From Candidatus Eisenbergiella merdigallinarum (lineage in GTDB: Bacteria; Bacillota; Clostridia; Lachnospirales; Lachnospiraceae), in the NCBI GenBank assembly GCA_019119355.1, contig DWXE01000018.1:1-56044 (forward strand): a stretch of DNA of 56,044 nt. Direction: 5' to 3'. This document shows, one piece after another, positions 50,635 to 56,044 of the stretch. The notes under the pieces are model-generated. The model ran no database searches and was not told the DNA's origin. It saw only the letters and a program-made list of their open reading frames with translations. A program made the translations under genes and the position numbers. Position 1 is the stretch's first letter, and each line of letters starts with the position of its first letter.

Positions 50635-52029
50635 TTACAGGTCGCAGTTTTTCACCGTTCTGGGGAACGGCAGCACGTCGCGGATGTTGCCCATGCCGGT
50701 CAGATACATGACGCAGCGCTCGAAGCCCAGGCCGAAGCCCGCGTGGCGCGCGGAGCCGTATCTGCGCAGATCCAGATAAAATCCGTAGTCTTCTTTGTTC
50801 AGCCCCAGCTCGTCCATCCGTTTCTCCAGCAGTTCGAGGTCGTCTTCCCTCTGGCTGCCGCCGATGATCTCGCCGATTCCGGGAACCAAGCAGTCCATGG
50901 CCGCTACGGTTTTCCCGTCTTCGTTGAGCTTCATATAGAAAGCCTTGATCTCTTTGGGATAGTCGGTGACGAATACGGGGCGCTTGAACTCTTTCTCCGT
51001 CAGGTAGCGCTCGTGCTCCGTCTGCAGATCGCAGCCCCAGGAAACCTTATAATCGAACTCGTCGTTGTGCTTCTCCAGGATTTCGATGGCCTGGGTATAG
51101 GTCACATGGCCGAAATCGGAGTCCAGCACGTGCTGCAGCCGATCCAGCAGCCCCTTGTCCACAAAGCTGTTGAAAAACGCCATTTCTTCCGGCGCGTTCT
51201 CCAACACATAGCGGATGATATATTTGAGCATGGATTCCGCCAGGATCATGTCGTCCTTCAGGTCCGCGAAGGCGATTTCCGGCTCGATCATCCAGAATTC
51301 CGCCGCATGGCGCGTGGTGTTGGAGTTCTCCGCCCGGAACGTGGGGCCGAAGGTATAAATATTCTTGAAGGCCATGGCATAGGCCTCGCCGTTGAGCTGT
51401 CCGCTCACCGTCAGGTTGGTGGGCTTTCCGAAGAAATCGGAGGAGTAGTCCACCGTCCCGTCCCCGTTTTTGGGCACGTTCGCCAGATCCAGGGTTGTCA
51501 CCTGAAACATCTCCCCGGCGCCCTCACAGTCGCTCCCCGTGATGAGGGGCGTGTGCACGTAGACGAATCCCCTCTCCTGGAAAAACCGGTGAATGGCGTA
51601 GGCGATGAGGGAACGCACGCGGAAAACCGCCTGGAACGTGTTGGTCCTGGGCCGCAGATGGGTCAGGGTGCGCAGATATTCGAAGCTGTGGCGCTTCTTC
51701 TGCAGCGGGTAGTCGGGCGTGCACGCGCCTTCCACCAGCACTTCCTCCGCCTGCATCTCAAAGGGCTGCTTGGCCCCCGGCGTCTCCACGATGGTCCCCG
51801 TAGCGATCACCGCGCTCCCCACGCCGATCTTCGCGATCTCCCCGTAGTTTTCCAGCCTGTCTGCCGCGTATACGACCTGAAGCGGCTCGAAGAACGTCCC
51901 GTCATTGACCACCAGAAAGCCGAAATTCTTGGAATCGCGGTTGCTTCTCACCCAGCCTCCCACGGTCACCTTCTGTCCGATATACTGTTCTCTGTCCCTG
52001 AATAACTGTTTGACATTGGTCAGTTCCAT
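50635..52029 (-). CDS. asnS: Asparaginyl-tRNA synthetase
   Basis: A 464-residue class II synthetase charging tRNA-Asn. The N-terminal OB anticodon domain has [18 protein letters not shown]; motif 2 is [21 protein letters not shown] (split by one residue from the start) and motif 3 [15 protein letters not shown]. The length and [10 protein letters not shown] are AsnRS rather than AspRS features. I start at the ATG at 52027-52029 after GGGGAGAAAG. It lies 36 bp after the foldase lipoprotein gene, and no T-box is present. Confidence 0.96.
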   Translation of the reverse strand: MELTNVKQLFRDREQYIGQKVTVGGWVRSNRDSKNFGFLVVNDGTFFEPLQVVYAADRLENYGEIAKIGVGSAVIATGTIVETPGAKQPFEMQAEEVLVEGACTPDYPLQKKRHSFEYLRTLTHLRPRTNTFQAVFRVRSLIAYAIHRFFQERGFVYVHTPLITGSDCEGAGEMFQVTTLDLANVPKNGDGTVDYSSDFFGKPTNLTVSGQLNGEAYAMAFKNIYTFGPTFRAENSNTTRHAAEFWMIEPEIAFADLKDDMILAESMLKYIIRYVLENAPEEMAFFNSFVDKGLLDRLQHVLDSDFGHVTYTQAIEILEKHNDEFDYKVSWGCDLQTEHERYLTEKEFKRPVFVTDYPKEIKAFYMKLNEDGKTVAAMDCLVPGIGEIIGGSQREDDLELLEKRMDELGLNKEDYGFYLDLRRYGSARHAGFGLGFERCVMYLTGMGNIRDVLPFPRTVKNCDL

Positions 52030-52065
52030 ATTCTTTCTCCCCGCTTCCTGCCGCATGGCGGCTCT

Positions 52066-53397
52066 TTATTCTGTCTGGGTTTCCGCTTCTGCGGATTCCG
52101 CCGTCTCTTCCGTAACCTCTTCCCCTGCAGCGGCTTCTTCCGTCTCCTGAGCGGATTCGGTCGCCGTCTCTTCCGCTTCCGTCGTCTCTTCGGAAGCGGC
52201 GGTCTCAGTCTCCGCGGTTTCGGTCTCAGCCGTCTCCGCTTCATCGTCCGTCACCACGGCGTTCTCCACTACAAAGGCGCTCATCCGCTCGGTCATCAGA
52301 TATTCGCCGTATCCCTCAAGCTCGTCGCCCAGGGCTTCCTTATATTCTTCTGCGGACTCATAACCGTAATTCGTCGCGTTCTCTTCCAGATCCGCTTCCA
52401 CGTCCTCTTCTGTGACGGTCATCCCTTCCTTCTCGGCGATGGCCTGCAGCACCAGAATCTGCTTCACCGCTTCCTCCGCGGAGGCCTGCATCTCCGCCTC
52501 GTATTCTTCCTGCGTCAGCCCCGTTCCGTAAAGGAGGAAGGTCTCCAGATCCATGCCGTACATGCTGGCCTGATAGGTGAGGTTGGAAACCAGACGGTCG
52601 TAGTAACGCTCCACCATGGCTTCCGGAACCGCCTTGAAGGTGGCGTTCTCGCTCACGGCGCGAAGCACCGCGTTCTCCACTTCCGTATCCCGCTGCGCTT
52701 CGGCCACGCTCATCAGGTTGTCGTAAGCGTACTGGCGGTATTCTTCCGCAGTGGTCACGCCGTCGATCTCCAGGCCCGCCACGAAGTCGTCGTCGAATTC
52801 GGGCGTCACTTCCTCATAGATGTGGTTCATGGTGATGGTAAACACCACGTCCGCGCCCGCCAAGGAAGGGTTGTTGTTATAGGGGATGGGGAAGGTCAGG
52901 TTCAGGTCTTTGGTTTCCCCGGTCTTCATCCCGACGATGCCCTCTTCAAAGCCCTCAATGTATCCGCCGGCGCCCAGGGTCATTTCATAATTCTCCCCGC
53001 TGCCGCCTTCAAAGGCTTCTCCGTCCCGGGTCCCCACGAAGGTGATATCCACCAGGTCGCCGTTTTCGGCAGCCCGGTCCGTGATCTCGTTCTTTTCCTT
53101 ATTGCTCTCCAGGGCGCTGTTGATGTAAACGTCGACCTGGTCGTCCGTCACTTCCGCAGCGGGGACGGCCACTTCCACGCCCAGATAGTCCCCCAGTTCC
53201 ACATAGTCCGCCACGTTCAGATTGTCCAGCCACGCTTCTTCCGGGTACACCTTTTCTTCCGTCTCCGTCTCCGCAGCCGCCGAAGTCTCTTCGGAAGCAG
53301 CCGTGCTCTCCTGGGGATCCGCGTCGTTTCCGCAGCCGGCCAGCGCCAGCGTCAGCGCGAAAGCCGCCCCCATCGCTTTCATCCATTTCTTTCTCAT
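52066..53397 (-). CDS. Exported trigger-factor-like peptidyl-prolyl isomerase
   Basis: A 443-residue lipoprotein with lipobox LALAGC (Cys about 22). After an acidic spacer comes an FKBP-type domain (NGDLVDITFVGTRDG, GAGGYIEGFEEGIVGMKTGE) as in trigger factor, then a helical trigger-factor C-like chaperone domain (ETFLLYGTGLTQEEYEAE region). The ribosome-binding N domain is missing, fitting a surface foldase. The last ~60 residues are a Glu/Thr/Ala repeat tail. I start at MRKKWMKAMG after AGAGGAA. It resembles the exported Tig-like proteins of Clostridia. Confidence 0.9.
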   Translation of the reverse strand: MRKKWMKAMGAAFALTLALAGCGNDADPQESTAASEETSAAAETETEEKVYPEEAWLDNLNVADYVELGDYLGVEVAVPAAEVTDDQVDVYINSALESNKEKNEITDRAAENGDLVDITFVGTRDGEAFEGGSGENYEMTLGAGGYIEGFEEGIVGMKTGETKDLNLTFPIPYNNNPSLAGADVVFTITMNHIYEEVTPEFDDDFVAGLEIDGVTTAEEYRQYAYDNLMSVAEAQRDTEVENAVLRAVSENATFKAVPEAMVERYYDRLVSNLTYQASMYGMDLETFLLYGTGLTQEEYEAEMQASAEEAVKQILVLQAIAEKEGMTVTEEDVEADLEENATNYGYESAEEYKEALGDELEGYGEYLMTERMSAFVVENAVVTDDEAETAETETAETETAASEETTEAEETATESAQETEEAAAGEEVTEETAESAEAETQTE

Positions 53398-53459
53398 TCT
53401 CAATTCCTCTTTCTTCTCAAAACTGATGATGCGGCGTCGGAACAGCCGCATTGTCATTC

Positions 53460-53488
53460 ATTTTAGCATACTTTTCCCGCTCTTACAA
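53460..53488 (-). promoter_or_regulatory. Promoter of the foldase lipoprotein
   Basis: Minus-strand TTGTAA (53483-53488, overlapping the cardiolipin synthase stop), 17-bp spacer, TAAAAT (53460-53465) with TGC extension. Confidence 0.75.
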
Positions 53489-54961
53489 TACCGGAGACAA
53501 CAGGCGGCAAATCTGCTCCTTGAAGCGGATCCACAGCGATCTCCCCTGATACATGTCCTTCGTGATGCGGGTGCAGAGCTTCAGATCCTCCTGGAAAATC
53601 CGCTCCATCTCCCGGGCCACCTTTTCGTCGTAGATCATGGCGTTGACCTCGAAGTTCAAAGAGAAGCTGCGGATGTCCATATTGGCGGTGCCGAAGCAGC
53701 AGGCTTCCCCGTCGATGGACACCCCCTTGACGTGAAGGAAGCCGTTGTCATAGGTGTAGCAGTTGGCCCCGGCCATCACCAGTTCGCCCATATAGGAATA
53801 GGTTGCCCAGTACACGAAGGGATGATCCGGCTTGCACGGAATCATCAGGTTCACCTCCACGCCGGACAGGGCTGCCATTTTCAGGGCGGTGAGGATGGAC
53901 TCGTCCGGGATAAAATAGGGCGTCTGCACATAGATCCGCTTCTTTGCCTTGTGGATCAGGCGCAGATAATTGTCCCGGATCACCTGCAGAGCGGAATCGG
54001 GCCCGCTGGAGATGATCTGCATTTTCGTATCCCCGCAGCGTTCCTCCGGATAGACGATGTATTCCGGATAGGAGAACAGATTTTCCCTGGCCGCGTAGTC
54101 CCAGTCCTGAATGTAGCGGATGAGAAGGGCCGCGGCGGCGCTTCCCCGGATCCGCAGATGGGTATCCCGCCAGTGTCCGAATTTGGGATCCAGGCCGATG
54201 TATTCCTTCCCGATGTTGAAACCGCCCACATAGCCGACGGTCCCGTCGATGACCACGATTTTCCTGTGGTTGCGGTAATTGACGCGCAGGTGCAGCGGAC
54301 CCAGCAGGGCCGGGAAAAACACCGCCGTCCGGATGCCGCGGCTCTCCAGCTCCTTCCACGCCTTCTTATGCACGCTGCGGCAGCCCATGGCGTCGTAGAG
54401 GATGCGGACTTCCACGCCCTGAGACGCCTTTTCCAGCAGCGCCTCCCGGATTCTCTGGAACAGGACGTCGTTCTTGATGATATAATATTGGAGAAAAATA
54501 TATTTCTTCGCGTTTTTGATGTCTTCGATCAGGGCGTCGAACTTGTCGTTTCCGTCCGTGAAGATGCGCACCTCGTTGTCCCCCGTGAGCACCGCACCCC
54601 CACTCTCCAGATTGAAATACACCAGGTCCGAAAAGCCGGACAGCTCCGGGTTACTCTCCTCCAGCTGCCTGCTGCGCACGCTGTATTCCTGCCGGCGCAC
54701 CGCGTCGCTGACCTGGTCCTCGATCCCCTTGATCTGGAACATCCTGCGCTTGTGCATGTCCGTTCCCGCCAGCAGATACAGCAAAAAACCGATTCCGGGC
54801 AAAACGTTTAAAACCAGAAGCCAGGCCCAGGCCGATTTCGGCTCCTTGCGCTGGAAAAATATGATCGTGATGGACAAAAAAAAGTTCAGCAGCACCATGT
54901 GGTCCGCGATATAGCTCCCTGCCTGGCACAGGTATTCCCAGAAAAGTCGGAGCAGCTCCAT
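53483..54961 (-). CDS. cls: Cardiolipin synthase
   Basis: A 492-residue phospholipase-D-type synthase that condenses phosphatidylglycerol to cardiolipin at the membrane. Two N-terminal helices (about 18-38 and 45-65) include PKSAWAWLLVLNVLPGIGFLLYL-type sequence. The two HKD motifs are NYRNHRKIVVIDG with downstream GGFN, and FLHVKGVSIDGE with FGTANMDIRSFSLNFE; in the second, Lys is followed by Gly as expected. GGAGGG precedes the ATG. It has its own promoter at 55036-55064. Confidence 0.95.
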   Translation of the reverse strand: MELLRLFWEYLCQAGSYIADHMVLLNFFLSITIIFFQRKEPKSAWAWLLVLNVLPGIGFLLYLLAGTDMHKRRMFQIKGIEDQVSDAVRRQEYSVRSRQLEESNPELSGFSDLVYFNLESGGAVLTGDNEVRIFTDGNDKFDALIEDIKNAKKYIFLQYYIIKNDVLFQRIREALLEKASQGVEVRILYDAMGCRSVHKKAWKELESRGIRTAVFFPALLGPLHLRVNYRNHRKIVVIDGTVGYVGGFNIGKEYIGLDPKFGHWRDTHLRIRGSAAAALLIRYIQDWDYAARENLFSYPEYIVYPEERCGDTKMQIISSGPDSALQVIRDNYLRLIHKAKKRIYVQTPYFIPDESILTALKMAALSGVEVNLMIPCKPDHPFVYWATYSYMGELVMAGANCYTYDNGFLHVKGVSIDGEACCFGTANMDIRSFSLNFEVNAMIYDEKVAREMERIFQEDLKLCTRITKDMYQGRSLWIRFKEQICRLLSPVL

Positions 54962-55035
54962 TCACTTTTCCCTCCTTTTCCCGTTCGTATGGTTTGAGCG
55001 GCACATCCGGCTTCCTTCGCCGCCGGATTGTTACT

Positions 55036-55064
55036 ACTATATAACATTCTCCTCCAAACTGCAA
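55036..55064 (-). promoter_or_regulatory. cls promoter
   Basis: Minus-strand TTGCAG (55059-55064), 17-bp spacer, TATAGT (55036-55041); nearly back to back with the divergent promoter at 55073-55101. Confidence 0.7.
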
Positions 55065-55072
55065 GAAACCGC

Positions 55073-55101
55073 TTGTCTAAAATACGAATCTCTGCTACAA
55101 T
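55073..55101 (+). promoter_or_regulatory. Promoter of the 159-residue membrane protein gene
   Basis: TTGTCT (55073-55078), 17-bp spacer, TACAAT (55096-55101) with TGC extension. Confidence 0.75.
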
Positions 55102-55144
55102 AATTTGGCAGATTTGATACCAATCCGAAGGAGGAAGTTCGCCC

Positions 55145-55624
55145 ATGAACGCACTGACAGTCGTGCTTCTCGTCATCCTTGTCATTTTGATCGCCGCGGT
55201 GGTCGGTCTCTATTTTCTCGGGAAAAAGGCTCAGAGAAAGCAGGAAGAGCAGCAGAGGCAGATCGAAGCTTACAAACAGACCGTATCGATGCTCATCATC
55301 GACAAGAAGAAGATGAGGCTTAAGGACGCAGGGCTTCCTCAGGCGGTGATCGACAATACGCCCAAGCTCATGCGCCGTTCCAAACTCCCCATCGTCAAGG
55401 CGAAGGTGGGGCCCCAGATCGTATCCCTGGTGTGCGACGAGAAGATCTTCGACATGGTTCCCGTCAAGAAGGAAGTGAAGGCCACGGTCAGCGGCATTTA
55501 TCTCACCAGCGTGCGGGGACTGCACGGCAGTCTCCCTCAGCCCGCCGCGAAAAAGAAGAAGGGCTGGCTGAAGCGCAACGTGGAAAAGCTCCAGGAAAAG
55601 ACCGGGGCCAAACCCGTAAAGTAA
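55145..55624 (+). CDS. Single-pass membrane protein, unknown
   Basis: A 159-residue protein with one N-terminal membrane helix (VVLLVILVILIAAVVGLYFL) and no cleavage site, then a charged helix (KKAQRKQEEQQRQIEAYKQT) and a small globular domain rich in Val/Lys (SKLPIVKAKVGPQIVSLVCD). The C-terminal tail is strongly basic (AAKKKKGWLKRN). The domain probably faces the cytoplasm. I believe similar proteins exist across Clostridia but know no function. AAGGAGG precedes the ATG; a very strong terminator made from a repeat follows. Confidence 0.8.
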   Translation: MNALTVVLLVILVILIAAVVGLYFLGKKAQRKQEEQQRQIEAYKQTVSMLIIDKKKMRLKDAGLPQAVIDNTPKLMRRSKLPIVKAKVGPQIVSLVCDEKIFDMVPVKKEVKATVSGIYLTSVRGLHGSLPQPAAKKKKGWLKRNVEKLQEKTGAKPVK

Positions 55625-55637
55625 GTTTAAAAACCCG

Positions 55638-55722
55638 CCCCCCGCATGGGACTGCATTTCGGGCTCCGCCAGCGCAGCTGGAAAGTCGCCCGGGAATGCA
55701 GTCCCATGCGGGGGGCTTTTTT
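55638..55722 (+). terminator. Terminator formed by repeat arms
   Basis: A perfect 21-bp inverted repeat (55638-55658 and 55695-55715), key blocks CCCCCCGCATGGGACTGCATT and its complement, followed by CTTTTTT. It starts 14 bp after the preceding stop. Confidence 0.85.
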
Positions 55723-55804
55723 GCGCTTTCATTCCGGGTTCCGCCGGCCCGGACGGAAAGTCGTCCGGGAATGCAGTCCCATGCGGGGGGCTTTTTTGCG
55801 CTTT
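55655..55804. repeat. 75-bp tandem hairpin repeat, two copies
   Basis: Units 55655-55729 and 55730-55804 align without gaps. The last ~40 bp of each (GGGAATGCAGTCCCATGCGG, then GGGGCTTTTTTGCGC) are identical. The middle differs but each copy keeps its own foldback: CCAGC-gca-GCTGG in copy 1 and CCGGACG-gaaagt-CGTCCGG in copy 2. Variation that preserves pairing, plus one extra left arm at 55638, suggests an expanded structured repeat family rather than coding sequence. Confidence 0.85.
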
Positions 55805-55922
55805 TGTAAGGTGTAGGTGCAATCATCCTGATTCCCTTTTCACCCTTCCTGTATACAGGCATATTTGTTTCTCAACCATAGACTGCTCCTTCGATTGGCG
55901 CATATGTAATAGACAATATGTA

Positions 55923-56017
55923 ATGACCTCCGATTTGTAGGTTCGTGGATTTACCTGTATACTATAAATCGGAACAATAAATGGTAACAGGGATTACCGC
56001 ATACAAATGGAGGTCAT
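55923..56017 (+). promoter_or_regulatory. Inverted repeat hiding the transposase ribosome site
   Basis: ATGACCTCC-g-ATTTGT (55923-55938) pairs with ACAAAT-GGAGGTCAT (56003-56017), 15 bp with one bulged base, burying GGAGG before the AUG. Inside lie AGGT/ACCT and GGTAA-caggga-TTACC hairpins. A transcript from the internal promoter lacks the 5' arm, so only read-through RNA would be blocked. Confidence 0.65.
55935..55963 (+). promoter_or_regulatory. Candidate transposase promoter
   Basis: TTGTAG (55935-55940), 17-bp spacer, TATACT (55958-55963); transcript start near 55970, inside the inverted repeat. Confidence 0.55.
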
Positions 56018-56020
56018 CAA

Positions 56021-56044
56021 ATGAATTATAACACAGTTTACGTA
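56021..56044 (+). CDS. IS110-family transposase, first eight codons
   Basis: ATG at 56021 with GGAGG nine nt upstream, then MNYNTVYV to the window end. The N-terminal pattern before the first catalytic Asp (VYVG-x-D) fits IS110 transposases. Only eight residues are visible, so the call depends on remembered homologues and on the non-coding structure upstream. Confidence 0.55.

Larger units (their letters stand above)
55848..56044 (+). mobile_element. Left end of an IS110-family element (partial)
   Basis: The window ends eight codons into a gene starting MNYNTVYV, which matches the start I recall for Clostridial IS110-family (DEDD) transposases, normally followed by GMDVHK. About 170 nt of structured, AT-rich non-coding sequence precede it, the usual IS110 layout, where the left end can encode a bridge RNA. 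The left boundary is uncertain; the perfect palindrome CCTGTATACAGG (55848-55859) is my best guess. Confidence 0.55.

Noticed and set aside
49045..52005. A 986-codon plus-strand open frame across the kinase, NlpC/P60 and asnS genes
   Set aside because: Antisense shadow of asnS and the hydrolase coiled coil; starts inside the kinase gene and shows no domain.
52030..52065. T-box riboswitch upstream of asnS
   Set aside because: Only 36 bp separate asnS from the previous gene; no room and no T-box sequence.
55655..55804. CRISPR array
   Set aside because: Two directly adjoining 75-bp units with no spacers and no cas genes; a tandem hairpin repeat instead.
55503..55862. Frames on both strands through the 75-bp repeat giving repeated peptides such as PPHGTAFPGDF
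   Set aside because: The peptide repetition simply mirrors the DNA hairpin repeat; no start signals, and terminators interrupt.

Overview
The window reads as a GC-rich Clostridia chromosome, most likely a Lachnospiraceae-type gut Firmicute. Supporting this are strong AGGAGG-type ribosome sites, sigma-A promoters with 17-bp spacers, an S-box (SAM-I) riboswitch before metK, the dnaE-pfkA-SpoU-proC run, DUF3842, ECF S components, a TnpV-type mobile gene and a CwlO-like NlpC/P60 protein. No rRNA, tRNA or CRISPR array was found.

Left part (1-28 kb), mostly minus strand: proC, a SpoU methyltransferase and pfkA are translationally coupled; dnaE and a 712-residue lipoprotein lie upstream. metK sits behind a SAM-I riboswitch with a terminator. 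murA follows, then a coupled trio (tail-anchored coiled-coil protein, flavin reductase, LysM/G5/M23 peptidase). An MFS exporter lies behind what looks like a complete transcription attenuator: promoter, 35-codon leader peptide, 11-bp antiterminator pairing and a 16-bp terminator ending at the start codon. Next come a small alarmone synthetase, an 88-residue unknown, a HlyIII protein, a two-component pair, galE with a sugar nucleotidyltransferase, and a five-gene operon (Gfo/Idh oxidoreductase, MFS, BirA, metallo-beta-lactamase-fold protein, GNAT).

Middle part (28-45 kb): an anion permease and an ABC exporter precede an AT-rich island (about 31.25-33.58 kb). The island holds an acyltransferase behind a leader peptide, tnpV and a broken GNAT gene. 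Then come a second Gfo/Idh gene with an AGE-family isomerase/epimerase, and a two-component system divergent from a heterodimeric ABC exporter. An 11-bp-spaced direct repeat lies between them, suggesting the regulator controls the exporter. A cytidylate-kinase-like gene ends that operon, followed by a family 2 glycosidase.

Right part (45-56 kb): ABC-F protein and methionine aminopeptidase; DUF3842; an ECF S component coupled to a P-loop kinase (likely a salvage pair); a CwlO-like hydrolase; asnS; an exported trigger-factor-like foldase; cardiolipin synthase; a small membrane protein. The window closes with a 75-bp tandem hairpin repeat and then the left end of an apparent IS110-family element. 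That end has a structured non-coding region and a hairpin that would hide the transposase ribosome site on read-through transcripts.

The observations I rate highest are the MFS attenuator (15.63-15.88 kb) and the repeat/IS110 left end (55.6-56.04 kb).
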